Below, piece by piece: positions 45,841 to 54,780 of a stretch of 64,000 bases of DNA (its first letter is position 1; every line of letters starts with the position of its first letter). The translations under genes were made by a program, and so were the position numbers. The notes under the pieces are model-generated. The model saw only the letters and a program-made list of their open reading frames with translations, was not told the DNA's origin and made no database searches. This DNA is from Paenibacillus sp. J2TS4 (GTDB lineage Bacteria; Bacillota; Bacilli; Paenibacillales; NBRC-103111): positions 62,001 to 126,000 of the forward strand of contig NZ_BOSH01000014.1 of the NCBI RefSeq assembly GCF_018403245.1, written 5' to 3'.

Positions 45841-48501
45841 ATGCAGCAGCAGGAAAGGCGAACAAGGACCAAGAAAAAGCGGTCGTTCAAAAGATGGACT
45901 TGGGTGTTGGCGTTTATGCTCGTTCTGCAAACGAGCTCTTTATCCGCAGACGTAGCTTCCGCCAATGGCACGGTAACTTATAAGGGACAAGAAATTATTA
46001 CGGCAGGGGCCATTCTCAAGAAATATGACTGGGTCTCCACACGCAACAATAAACCGGCGCATGTCAATGTGAACGTCATCGAAATAGCTTTGAATAATCC
46101 AATGGTCAAGCTGGACGTGATGACCGGGAAGGGCGGTAAATTTACTACTAAGAACACGGTGAAAAAGATGGCCAGTGAGTCGGGCGCCGTAGCCGGAGTC
46201 AATGGGGACTTTTTTAATACGAAAGCGACTTTGGCCCCCATGGGACCGCAAATCTCGAACGGCGAAATCATGGCTACGCCTAACGATTTGCCTGGATTCT
46301 ATAGCTTTGGCTTAACCAAAGATAACAAACCGATTATCGATATGTTTACATTTACGGGATCCGTCACAGCCGCTAATGGGACTAGCTACCCACTAGGAGG
46401 AGTAAATAAAACTTATTACTGGTTTGAGCCTAGCGGCCAGCATAGTATGATTGATAGCATTTTCCTGTATACCAGCTCTTGGGCTAGTTCTGATCGGGCT
46501 AATGATGGGGTTACGGTGCCGACCGAAGTGTTAGTTCAAGACGGAATCATTCAAGATATTAAAGTAAATGGAATCTTTGAAATGGCACCGCCGGAAGACG
46601 GATACATACTTAGAGCCGCCGGAGCAGGCGCTCAGTTTGTTCAAGATAATCTAAAGATAGGGGATCCGATAGATTCCGCCTACAATGTTGTGCCAAGAGA
46701 TCCTACCAGAACCTACGATGGCGAAGATTTCCAGATGATGATCGGAGGGCACACTATTCTAGTGGACAACGGAAAGCCGGCCGAATTGTCGAGGAAAGAT
46801 GCGGATTACACTAGAGCCAGGGCTCGTACTGCCATTGGATACTCACAAGATGAAAAATATGTATATCTTATTAACGTAGAAGATAACACAAACAGTACAG
46901 GTATGAGCTTTGCTGAAATGCAGGATGTCATGACCCAAATCGGGATATGGAAAGGAATGAACCTCGACGGAGGAGGTTCCTCCCAAATGGTAGCCCGTCC
47001 GCTAGGGGATACTAACGTAGAGTTGGTAGCCGCACCGGAGTCTAACTATCAGCGGGAGATTGTCAATGGACTCGGCGTCTATACTATCGCTCCCAAAGGC
47101 GAAGCGTTAGGGTTAACCATTTCAGGCCCTAAGGCACTATTTGTTAATGAATCGGCAGCATACTATGCCGGAGGTTACGATACCTATTACAATCCAATTC
47201 CAAGATTGGAGGATTCCGCCGTTTGGAGCAATACTAATGGCATGGGTACTATGGAGGATAATGTCTTCACCCTGACCCAAAGAGGAAAAGCAACCCTCTC
47301 CGTTTCTTCCGGACAGGCTACAGCTACCAAGGAAGTGGACGTCGTGGGCCGTAAAGATATCGCAAGCTTGAAAATTCAGTCTTCCAGCGGAGTATTAATG
47401 GAGAATGAAGATATTAAATTAGCTGTCATGGCTAAATTAAAAGACGGTACCGAGAGAGTCGTTCCCGCAGAATCATTTGAGTGGGAAATCAAAGGCTTTG
47501 AAGGCGATATTCAAGGAGATACGCTTCATGTTAAGAATATTCAGGGGGCAACAGCAGGTCAAATTATTGCCCGTTACGATGAGTTCAGTACCATTCTAAA
47601 CTTGCCACTAGGCTCCGAGAAGCTGTGGGCTAATTTTGATGACATAAATCCAACAGTAGCTTTCAGCGCAACCGAGGGAGTGACTGGAGAAATTCAGAGA
47701 ATGCCTGGAATTTTTGGCCTTGCGCCGGATAATTATGCGGTTCAGATGGATTATCAATTCACTTCTCCTACAGGAACGCTAGCCGCATATGCTGATTTTG
47801 GCCAGGATGGAATGCTGTTGGAAGGCGAGCCGCAATCCATGAGTGTCAATGTCTGGGGAGACAACAGTAAGAATTGGCTCCGTGCAGAAGTCATCGATGC
47901 CGCCGGAACTACCCACCGGGTAGACCTGGCCAAGGAAATCGATTGGGACGGATGGAAAACTGTTACCGGAAACTTCTCCAGCTTGAATATGAGCTATCCG
48001 GTTCAGCTTAAGCGAATTTATATCGCGGACATCGAGCAAGGTCGAGCCGATAGAGCCCGAGAAGGAACGGTTGCATTTGACGATATATCTTTCCATTATA
48101 AAACTAACGTCTCCAAGCCTAAGCGCAATGTTGTCAATCTGACGATTGATAAACCGGAGATTATCATTAATGGGCAAAGCAGCACGATCGATCAAGCACC
48201 GGTGTTGATTAGCGGGAATACGCTTGTGCCTGTCCGTTTTGTAGTAGAGGCTCTCGATGGGGAAGTCGTTCCGTGGAAGGAAGGCGATGAAGAACGCAAG
48301 GTGACTTTCTATAAAGACGGTCAGATGGCCGAGTTATGGCTGGATCAGCTGGAATTGAACGTAAATGGTAAGGTCGTTACAGCAGAGGTGCCCCCTCAAT
48401 TAATTAATGAGCGCACCATGATTCCGCTTCGAATTTTGTCAGAGAATTTTGGCTGGAAGGTTTCTTGGGATCAAGAGACCCAAACCGTAACCTTAGAGTA
48501 G
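45841..48501 (+). CDS. Exported phosphodiester glycosidase-domain protein with stalk domain
   Basis: An exported protein with an NAGPA-type domain, known to cleave sugar-phosphate diester bonds or uncap them in relatives. The 886-residue product has a basic start and signal/anchor helix (about 20-36), the NAGPA core with GVNGDFFN and MNLDGGGSSQMV (residue about 385), Ig-like regions, and a C-terminal copper-amine-oxidase-N-like stalk domain (LVPVRFVVEAL, MIPLRILSENFGW). The ATG at 45841 follows GGAGGA at 45825-45830; an in-frame TTG at 45823 is less likely. The exact substrate, perhaps a wall polymer or exopolysaccharide, is unknown. Confidence 0.88.
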   Translation: MQQQERRTRTKKKRSFKRWTWVLAFMLVLQTSSLSADVASANGTVTYKGQEIITAGAILKKYDWVSTRNNKPAHVNVNVIEIALNNPMVKLDVMTGKGGKFTTKNTVKKMASESGAVAGVNGDFFNTKATLAPMGPQISNGEIMATPNDLPGFYSFGLTKDNKPIIDMFTFTGSVTAANGTSYPLGGVNKTYYWFEPSGQHSMIDSIFLYTSSWASSDRANDGVTVPTEVLVQDGIIQDIKVNGIFEMAPPEDGYILRAAGAGAQFVQDNLKIGDPIDSAYNVVPRDPTRTYDGEDFQMMIGGHTILVDNGKPAELSRKDADYTRARARTAIGYSQDEKYVYLINVEDNTNSTGMSFAEMQDVMTQIGIWKGMNLDGGGSSQMVARPLGDTNVELVAAPESNYQREIVNGLGVYTIAPKGEALGLTISGPKALFVNESAAYYAGGYDTYYNPIPRLEDSAVWSNTNGMGTMEDNVFTLTQRGKATLSVSSGQATATKEVDVVGRKDIASLKIQSSSGVLMENEDIKLAVMAKLKDGTERVVPAESFEWEIKGFEGDIQGDTLHVKNIQGATAGQIIARYDEFSTILNLPLGSEKLWANFDDINPTVAFSATEGVTGEIQRMPGIFGLAPDNYAVQMDYQFTSPTGTLAAYADFGQDGMLLEGEPQSMSVNVWGDNSKNWLRAEVIDAAGTTHRVDLAKEIDWDGWKTVTGNFSSLNMSYPVQLKRIYIADIEQGRADRAREGTVAFDDISFHYKTNVSKPKRNVVNLTIDKPEIIINGQSSTIDQAPVLISGNTLVPVRFVVEALDGEVVPWKEGDEERKVTFYKDGQMAELWLDQLELNVNGKVVTAEVPPQLINERTMIPLRILSENFGWKVSWDQETQTVTLE

Positions 48502-48726
48502 TTCTTCGGTTTAGGGCTTGGTCAGGGCAAAAGTCCGCGTGAATCGACAAAAATAAGCCGATAATTTAAAGAATTCAACAAAAAATTATAAAGTTTGTGT
48601 TTGGCGTTCTTTATATGATGCGTAAATATGGTAAAATAGTTCCATCGAAGCTCTTCAACTATTCCCGAAATATGTTAGTATGTTATCATTAAGGGAATAG
48701 ACCTAATTAAAGGGGTACAGGATAGA

Positions 48727-49884
48727 GTGAAGGTAGATGCCATAGATCGTGTCATAAAGAGCGCCATTCATGTTATGGAGAGCAGCAAATATAAAATTTT
48801 CGAAATTAGCGAGAGCGCCCGCAACGAGTTAGAGGCTCTGAATCGAGAACTGCAGCAGGTGATAGAGGAAACGACTTTAACGATTCACCAGGTGGATAAG
48901 CTCGAACTGGATTATCGAAGATCAAGAATTCGGCTTACCGAGGTAAGCCGGGATTTTCACCGCTTCACAGAAGAAGACATCCGGATTGCTTACGAAGCGG
49001 CTACTCAATTGCAACTGCAGCTAACCATATACAGGGAAAAAGAGTATCATCTCAAAATGCGCAGAGACGATCTTCAAAAGCGAATTCGCAGCGTGGAGCG
49101 TCAGGTGGAAAGAGCTGAAACCCTAGTCTCCCAAATGAATGTCGTACTGGAATATTTGTCTGGAGATTTAAACCAGGTTACGCGTATGCTGGAATCGGCG
49201 AAGAACCGCCAGATGCTTGGGTTGAAGATCATTATGGCCCAGGAAGAGGAGCGTAAACGTATTGCTCGGGAAATACACGATGGTCTGGCGCAAACGATGG
49301 CCCATGTCGTTCTAAGGACGGAAATAGCGGAAAGAATGTTGACTCAGCAATATTTTGATTCCGTTAAGGAAGAACTGAGCGATTTGAAAGGCCAGGTTAG
49401 AGACGGACTGGAAGAAGTCCGTAAAATGATATTCAACCTTCGCCCAATGGCTCTGGACGATTTGGGTTTAATCCCTACCCTTCACAAATTTGTACAGGAT
49501 TTTGAAGAGAAATCGAAAATTAGGACGCGCTTTGAGCTGGCAGGGCGGGAGAAGAGACTTCCGACCGAAATGGAAGTGGCGGTCTACCGTCTGATTCAAG
49601 AAGCTTTTTCTAATGTATTAAAGCATGCTAACGCCTCCTTCATTTCTTTAACGATAACCTTCCAGAAGCAGATGGTTCAAATTGTTGTCAAAGATAACGG
49701 GAACGGTTTTAACGTGGAGGAAATGGAGTCTAAGATGATGGTGGGCAATAATCATTTTGGTTTGATAGGGATGAAGGAACGAGTCGATCTATTAGAAGGA
49801 AGAATCGACATTGATTCCAGCAAAGAAGGCGGTACAAAAATTACAATGCTTATTCCGATTAATCCTGAACATAGGGAGGAATGA
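48727..49884 (+). CDS. degS: Sensor histidine kinase DegS
   Basis: DegS is a cytoplasmic two-component kinase that phosphorylates DegU, controlling exoenzymes, competence and motility. The 385-residue product (same length as in Bacillus) has no membrane helix, an N-terminal coiled-coil sensor region (about 10-165), a dimerisation box EEERKRIAREIHDGLAQT with the phospho-acceptor H184, and an ATPase domain (NVLKHANA, KDNGNGF, GLIGMKERV). The GTG start at 48727 agrees with the length. An extended -10 box TGGTAAAAT (48629-48637) may be the promoter. It is coupled to degU. Confidence 0.96.
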   Translation: MKVDAIDRVIKSAIHVMESSKYKIFEISESARNELEALNRELQQVIEETTLTIHQVDKLELDYRRSRIRLTEVSRDFHRFTEEDIRIAYEAATQLQLQLTIYREKEYHLKMRRDDLQKRIRSVERQVERAETLVSQMNVVLEYLSGDLNQVTRMLESAKNRQMLGLKIIMAQEEERKRIAREIHDGLAQTMAHVVLRTEIAERMLTQQYFDSVKEELSDLKGQVRDGLEEVRKMIFNLRPMALDDLGLIPTLHKFVQDFEEKSKIRTRFELAGREKRLPTEMEVAVYRLIQEAFSNVLKHANASFISLTITFQKQMVQIVVKDNGNGFNVEEMESKMMVGNNHFGLIGMKERVDLLEGRIDIDSSKEGGTKITMLIPINPEHREE

Positions 49885-49889
49885 AATGG

Positions 49890-50615
49890 ATGGTCATTAC
49901 CGAAAATCCTAAAAAAACCGTTAAGCTGCTGCTTGCCGACGATCACCAGCTATTTCGTGAAGGCGTCAAACGAATAATCAATATGGAAAGCGATCTCGAA
50001 GTTATCGGAGAATGCGGAGACGGGATTCAAGTCATAGAGCTGTGCAACTCTCTAAATCCCGATATTGTTCTTATGGATATTAACATGCCAGTCGAGAACG
50101 GGGTAACCGCTACTCAGAGGTTGAAAGAAATCTTTCCCTCCATTAAAGTTATTATTCTATCCATTCACGATGATGAAAGCTATGTTTTTGAGACTCTGCG
50201 CAAGGGGGCGTCTGGCTATCTACTAAAGGATATGGAGGCGGAATCGTTAATTAATGCTATCCGCTCCGTTGTTTCCGGACATGCTTATATTCATCCTAAA
50301 GTAACCGGAAAGCTGATCAATCAGCTGCGCCGCATGACTTATCTGGAGGAAAGCGGAAGCCCCATCGATGGCTCCGCTGATAAAGAAGCAGGTGTCAAGT
50401 ATATCCATTCTCCTAACAGTCCGCTGACTCGAAGAGAAGCGGAAGTGCTTCGGCTGATGGCAGAGGGCAAGAGTAATAAAGCAATCGGGGAATTTTTATT
50501 CATCAGTGAAAAAACGGTAAAAAACCATGTCAGCAGCATTTTGCAAAAATTGGAAGTGGATGACCGAACCCAGGCAGTGATTATCGCTATCAAAAATGGC
50601 TGGGTAACGTTGTAG
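49890..50615 (+). CDS. degU: Response regulator DegU
   Basis: DegU is the NarL/LuxR-type partner of DegS, acting in both phosphorylated and unphosphorylated forms. The 241-residue product has a receiver domain with acidic pocket ADDH, phospho-acceptor D63 (LMDINMP), and conserved switch/Lys residues (LSIHDDE, YLLKDME). A LuxR helix-turn-helix (LTRREAEVLRLMAEGKSNKAI...SEKTVKNHVSSIL) follows. The frame includes an ATG at 49881 overlapping the degS stop, but AGGGAGGA at about 49873-49880 is correctly spaced only for 49890. Confidence 0.95.
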   Translation: MVITENPKKTVKLLLADDHQLFREGVKRIINMESDLEVIGECGDGIQVIELCNSLNPDIVLMDINMPVENGVTATQRLKEIFPSIKVIILSIHDDESYVFETLRKGASGYLLKDMEAESLINAIRSVVSGHAYIHPKVTGKLINQLRRMTYLEESGSPIDGSADKEAGVKYIHSPNSPLTRREAEVLRLMAEGKSNKAIGEFLFISEKTVKNHVSSILQKLEVDDRTQAVIIAIKNGWVTL

Positions 50616-50668
50616 GAACCCGATTGCTCATGGCGGCATATACTAACCCTACAAGGGAGGTAGCCGCT

Positions 50669-51070
50669 ATGGGGATTGGGTTGCTTTTTATAGGCGGGGT
50701 TTACGGAACTATGATTCTAGCTGTTCATTGGCTATGCCGCATGCAACAAAAAAAGGGCTCAGCTAAGATGGTCCGGTTTATTTTCACGACTAAAAATAAC
50801 GCTAATCAATTAGAATGGTACTTGTATTCCCTGCTGTTTACATCCTGGGTCAGAGGACGGCCCATTAAGATTGCTATATTTGATGACGGTTCGACAGATG
50901 AAACCTTGGCCATCGCCCACAGGGCAATAAAGAATAGGGACTGCCTGGAAATCTATGAATCTGTCGAACGGCTGGACGATTATATTCAGACTCATCAAGA
51001 AGAGCCGCTTCATATCGTGGCACTAGGGCAAATGGGTACACAACAACAACTAACAGCCTTACGTTGGTAA
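50669..51070 (+). CDS. Small membrane protein with glycosyltransferase-2-like motif
   Basis: I cannot assign a function. The 133-residue product has one N-terminal membrane helix (about 2-24) and a cytosolic part that starts like a GT2 fold: VRFIFTTKNNANQLEWYL, then IAIFDDGSTDETLAIAHRA (nucleotide-binding-like DDGS). It ends before any of the later glycosyltransferase motifs, so it is far too short to be a normal enzyme. The ATG at 50669 follows AAGGGAGG at 50653-50660. It lies between degU and comFA, where it may be conserved in relatives. Confidence 0.75.
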   Translation: MGIGLLFIGGVYGTMILAVHWLCRMQQKKGSAKMVRFIFTTKNNANQLEWYLYSLLFTSWVRGRPIKIAIFDDGSTDETLAIAHRAIKNRDCLEIYESVERLDDYIQTHQEEPLHIVALGQMGTQQQLTALRW

Positions 51071-51097
51071 ACGCTTACAGGCAAAAGGAAGGAAGGT

Positions 51098-52960
51098 ATG
51101 AAGGTAACTTTATATGGTGCGCAAATCCAGGGAGAGTGGAAATGGAAGTTCTCGCTGGATTTTCAAGTGGATGTTTCTTATTGGTTAGGAGGGCAAGAGC
51201 GGCGGGTCGATCGCCTGGTCCGGATATTACCGGAACTATCTGTTGGACAAGCGGTCTGGTTAATAGAGAATATGGCACAAAGCCCGCTAGCTGTTCAACC
51301 GCTCGCGTCGGCCAAGGAGGAATTGAAGCGCCGAATACATAAGCTGCCGATCGGCATTACAACGGACTCCATTCAATTGGAGCTAATAGAAAGTGGGAAT
51401 TATGACGAAATAATTACTAGAGAGACTATCCAGGAAGCGGAGGAGGTAGCCAAGCTCATACAAGGAAGATCCCTGCTGCACGAAGAGCTTCAGCCGATGC
51501 TTGGATTTCACAACCTCCTGATGGGAAAGCGGGAGATCCATCGTTCCATTCAACTGGCCTACCTGCAAGGGTGGCTTGAATATGGGAATGGAATGGATCT
51601 CGTATACCGCAGGCAGGGCTGGAAACGGGCGCTTGGCTATCGGTGCAGACGCTGCGGAACCGGTGAGAGCCGCATGTTCTGGTCGGAATGCCTCCATTGT
51701 GGTCAAGCTTGTCCCTACTGTGAGGAGTGCCTCACCATGGGGAGGGTTCGTTTCTGTTCGCTTCTTGTTCAGGGAACACGAAGAATGGAGGACAGGCCGG
51801 AGATTCGTTCAATGGACGAAACCGCTCCTCTCGGAGGAGAGTTGAGAAAGCATCTCCAGGAGCGCTGGAAGCTCAGTCCTGCACAAACCGAAGCTTCCTT
51901 GGCTGGCTTGGAATTCCTTGCATCTCACAGCTCGTTCGGAAGACAAGCTAGAAATCACGAGTTGGATCAATTTCTAATCTGGGCTGTGACCGGGGCTGGC
52001 AAGACGGAAATGATCTTTCCGCTAATTGAGCATGAGCTTCAGCGAGGTCGCAATGTTCTTGTTGCTACTCCCCGCAAGGATGTTGTGCTCGAATTGATGC
52101 CGAGATTGAAGGCTGCTTTTCCAGCCTACTCCATCGTTACTCTGTACGGAGGCAGTCCGCAGAAATGGGAGCAAGGGGACATTACACTCGCAACTACTCA
52201 CCAGCTCCTTCGTTTTCACGGGTACTTCGATATGGCTATCATCGATGAATTGGATGCCTTTCCTTTTCATAATAATCCCATGCTTCAGTTTGCGGCACGC
52301 AAAGTGTTGGCTGAACACGGCAGAACGGTATTTTTGTCTGCAACCCCGCCTTTGCCGATGCAGAAGGCAGCCGCCCGCAAGAAGCTTCCTCACGTGAAGG
52401 TACCCGTTCGCTACCACAGACACCCGCTCCCGGTACCCGTCATTATTCGGACCAAACGAATTCAGGATTACATCAAGAAACAAAAGTTGCCTTCGGGCTT
52501 ATTGAATGAATTGCAGGCCTCCTTACAGAGAGAAGCCCAAATATTTGTCTTCATCTCCAGAATCAAATGGGTCGAACCGATGGTAGAGCTGCTGAGACAA
52601 CATTTTCCCGATACCGTTATCGAGGGGACCTCTTCCATGGACCCTCTTCGCACGGAGAAAGTGATCCTGTTTCGGGAGAACAAGATTGGCCTTTTGGTAA
52701 CGACGACTATTCTGGAAAGAGGAGTGACGGTGCCACGTACCGATGTGTTCATTCTGAACGCGGATGCAGAGTTGTTCGACGAGGCTTCATTGGTCCAGAT
52801 GGCCGGTCGGGCCGGCAGATCGAAGGATGATCCGAACGGCAGGGTGTTCTTTGTAGCGGAGGATAAGACCCGTTCCCAGGCAGGGGCGATTAACCAGATG
52901 AAGCTGATGAACCGTTTGGCCCGGAACAAAGGATACCTCGTGAACTCAAAGGAGGAATGA
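51098..52960 (+). CDS. comFA: Competence DNA-translocating ATPase ComFA
   Basis: ComFA is a DEAD-box-type ATPase that drives single-stranded DNA into the cytoplasm during transformation. The 620-residue product has an N-terminal extension (about 1-160) and a four-cysteine zinc region (CRRCG...CLHCG...CPYCEEC), then helicase motifs: Walker A VTGAGKTE (K302), DELD at 383-386, and motif VI MAGRAGR. The ATG follows AAGGAAGG. The stop overlaps comFC. comFB, which sits between them in Bacillus, is absent. Confidence 0.93.
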   Translation: MKVTLYGAQIQGEWKWKFSLDFQVDVSYWLGGQERRVDRLVRILPELSVGQAVWLIENMAQSPLAVQPLASAKEELKRRIHKLPIGITTDSIQLELIESGNYDEIITRETIQEAEEVAKLIQGRSLLHEELQPMLGFHNLLMGKREIHRSIQLAYLQGWLEYGNGMDLVYRRQGWKRALGYRCRRCGTGESRMFWSECLHCGQACPYCEECLTMGRVRFCSLLVQGTRRMEDRPEIRSMDETAPLGGELRKHLQERWKLSPAQTEASLAGLEFLASHSSFGRQARNHELDQFLIWAVTGAGKTEMIFPLIEHELQRGRNVLVATPRKDVVLELMPRLKAAFPAYSIVTLYGGSPQKWEQGDITLATTHQLLRFHGYFDMAIIDELDAFPFHNNPMLQFAARKVLAEHGRTVFLSATPPLPMQKAAARKKLPHVKVPVRYHRHPLPVPVIIRTKRIQDYIKKQKLPSGLLNELQASLQREAQIFVFISRIKWVEPMVELLRQHFPDTVIEGTSSMDPLRTEKVILFRENKIGLLVTTTILERGVTVPRTDVFILNADAELFDEASLVQMAGRAGRSKDDPNGRVFFVAEDKTRSQAGAINQMKLMNRLARNKGYLVNSKEE

Positions 52961-52962
52961 AC

Positions 52963-53745
52963 ATGCCCGACTCACCCGCTTTCTCGATTTATAATAAAAT
53001 TAGAATATGGGCCCGTCAGGCAGGTGAGTGGATGGCGCCTCCGTCTGAGGAATGCGTATACTGTCAAGCCACTATCCGCTCCTGTTCCAATCCGTTAGGG
53101 CTTTGTGACTCCTGCTACAGTAAAATCCCCTGGATAACCGAAATCGAATGTGAACAGTGCGGCCGAGCGGAGTCATGCTCGGATTGCGTTCGCCGTAAAG
53201 AAACCTATTTTGTAAGAAATCGCAGTGCCGTGAAGTATGATCCGGTTATGAAGGATCTGCTCGCATTGTATAAGTATCGCGGCAATGAGAGATTGCTTTC
53301 CGTATTTTCAGCCATGCTGGTTCATGCCTTTAATCTTCACTTGCAGAGGGAATCGCTTCAAGTGGAAGATTTTCAATGCATTACCTATGTACCGGTGAAT
53401 GAAGAGCGGTTGGAGGAAAGAGGATTTAATCAAGCAGAGTGCTTTGCGTCCGGGCTGGCGGCGAAGCTGGGTCTCCCTCACCGGGGTACTCTCATCCGTA
53501 CCCGGAACACCCCTAAGCAAAGCTTCAAATCGAGGAAAGAACGATTGTCCGATTTGGAGGATGCCTTTACTCTCCATCCTTCGGTTTATGAGGACCCGAT
53601 GTTCGCCCCATTCCCAGGGCGGCCCGCACTAAAAATTTTATTGATTGACGATGTTTACACAACAGGCAGTACGTTGAATCAATGCAGCCGCTTATTGAGT
53701 TCAAGCTTGAATGCTCGGGTGTACGGGCTGACCTGGGCCAGATGA
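52963..53745 (+). CDS. comFC: Competence protein ComFC (phosphoribosyltransferase-like)
   Basis: ComFC is needed for DNA uptake during transformation and binds ComFA in relatives. The 260-residue product has a zinc-ribbon-like N-terminus (CVYCQ...CSNPLGLCDSC...CEQCGRAESCSDC) and a phosphoribosyltransferase fold with the ILLIDDVYTTGSTL binding motif. An in-frame ATG at 52957 overlaps the comFA stop, but AAAGGAGG at 52948-52955 spaces better for the ATG at 52963. It ends the comF unit, about 100 bases upstream of yvyF. Confidence 0.92.
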   Translation: MPDSPAFSIYNKIRIWARQAGEWMAPPSEECVYCQATIRSCSNPLGLCDSCYSKIPWITEIECEQCGRAESCSDCVRRKETYFVRNRSAVKYDPVMKDLLALYKYRGNERLLSVFSAMLVHAFNLHLQRESLQVEDFQCITYVPVNEERLEERGFNQAECFASGLAAKLGLPHRGTLIRTRNTPKQSFKSRKERLSDLEDAFTLHPSVYEDPMFAPFPGRPALKILLIDDVYTTGSTLNQCSRLLSSSLNARVYGLTWAR

Positions 53746-53771
53746 GCGCTGTCGATCGATAGTTTGATCTC

Positions 53772-53797
53772 TATACAAAAGTGAAGAAAGCCGATAA
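53772..53797 (+). promoter_or_regulatory. Candidate sigma-D promoter of yvyF
   Basis: TATA (53772-53775, one mismatch to TAAA), a 14-nt spacer and GCCGATAA (53790-53797). It lies 50 bp upstream of the yvyF start, where late flagellar transcription is expected. Confidence 0.5.
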
Positions 53798-53849
53798 ACT
53801 ATATTAAATAGACAAGGAAGGCTCGTTCAAGGATGGGAGGCTATTTAAA

Positions 53850-54263
53850 TTGGGGATGAATGTCGACAATTGCCCTCGCTGCGGTAAAATTTTTGTAAAA
53901 AACTACAAGGATGTATGTCCTGCCTGCATCAAGGATATTGAGCAGCAATATGAGGCCTGCTATCATTTTTTGAGAGAAAATCGAAAGGCTAATTTACAAG
54001 AGCTCCATGAGGGGACGAAAGTTTCCTATAAACAAATCATAAAATTTATTAAAGAAGGTCGAATTTCGATCTATGACATGCCCAACATGACTTATCCTTG
54101 TGAAGTTTGTGGAACCATGATCCGCGAGCATACCATGTGCGATTCTTGCCGTAAACGGCTGGTCAGCGATATTCATCATACGATGTCGGATGACAGACTG
54201 GCCCAGGATAAGAATAACGGAGGCTTCAACATTCAAGATCGATTAAAGAACCGTTTGAATTAA
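53850..54263 (+). CDS. yvyF: YvyF/TIGR03826-type flagellar operon zinc-finger protein
   Basis: A putative zinc-binding protein of unknown function that precedes flgM in Bacillus and relatives. The 137-residue product has an N-terminal CPRCG...CPAC pair and a C-terminal CEVCG...CDSC pair, with a MerR-like helical segment between them (VSYKQIIKFIKEGRISIYD). The start is TTG at 53850, nine bases after GATGGGAGG; the in-frame ATG at 53856 is possible. It is followed by a terminator that also embeds the flgM promoter. Confidence 0.88.
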   Translation: MGMNVDNCPRCGKIFVKNYKDVCPACIKDIEQQYEACYHFLRENRKANLQELHEGTKVSYKQIIKFIKEGRISIYDMPNMTYPCEVCGTMIREHTMCDSCRKRLVSDIHHTMSDDRLAQDKNNGGFNIQDRLKNRLN

Positions 54264-54266
54264 ATC

Positions 54267-54294
54267 TAAACAATAGAGTCCTTGATGCCGATAA
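54267..54294 (+). promoter_or_regulatory. Sigma-D promoter of flgM
   Basis: TAAA (54267-54270), a 16-nt spacer and GCCGATAA (54287-54294), an almost perfect sigma-D promoter. The initiation point falls near 54301, inside the loop of the adjoining terminator. Confidence 0.75.
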
Positions 54295-54325
54295 AAAATG
54301 TAATGGTTTTATCGGCTTTTCTTTT
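54287..54325 (+). terminator. Intrinsic terminator of yvyF, overlapping sigma-D -10 box
   Basis: GCCGATAAAA (54287-54296) and TTTTATCGGC (54307-54316) are exact complements around AATGTAATGG, followed by TTTTCTTTT. The left arm is also the -10 element of the flgM promoter. Confidence 0.9.
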
Positions 54326-54396
54326 ACCAGCTTAAATAAACGCATCCGTCCACGGAAGACGGCAAAGCAGGCTATGTTGTAAACGGGGTGAAAAGG

Positions 54397-54681
54397 ATGA
54401 AAATAAACGACATACAGCGCATAGGAGCGATCAATCCCTACCAGAGAAATCAACACTCTTATGCTCAGGTGCAAGCGAACAAGAAGGGCAAGCAGAAGGA
54501 TGAGGTGCAAATTTCGCCGGAAGCGAAGGAGCTTCTAAGCTCCCGGGCAGCATCGTCCCATGCGGAGGTCAATGAATCCCGCGAGAAGAAAATTGAGGAT
54601 CTCAAACAGGCCGTATCCACCGGAACGTATCATATAGAAGCGGGAAAAATAGCGGAGAAGCTGTATCCCTATATTAAGTAA
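54397..54681 (+). CDS. flgM: Anti-sigma-D factor FlgM
   Basis: FlgM holds the flagellar sigma factor inactive until hook completion, when it is exported. The 94-residue product starts MKINDIQRIGAINPYQRNQ and has the C-terminal sigma-binding region VQISPEAKELLSS...KIEDLKQAVSTGTYHIEAGKIAEKL. An in-frame GTG at 54388 is possible, but the ATG at 54397 has the better match with GGGG at 54384-54387. Its own sigma-D promoter would give negative feedback. Confidence 0.93.
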   Translation: MKINDIQRIGAINPYQRNQHSYAQVQANKKGKQKDEVQISPEAKELLSSRAASSHAEVNESREKKIEDLKQAVSTGTYHIEAGKIAEKLYPYIK

Positions 54682-54780
54682 ATCGAGCTGAGAATCATTA
54701 AGCAAATGTTCAAAGAGGCAACTTTTCAGCACCGAGAATCTTTTGTGATTAAGTAAAGCTTCGGGAATTGGGTGAATTCT

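Noticed and set aside
48557-48564. Sigma-D -10-like GCCGATAA upstream of degS
   Set aside because: No TAAA-like -35 at 14-16 bases, and one chance occurrence of the octamer is expected in a window of this size.
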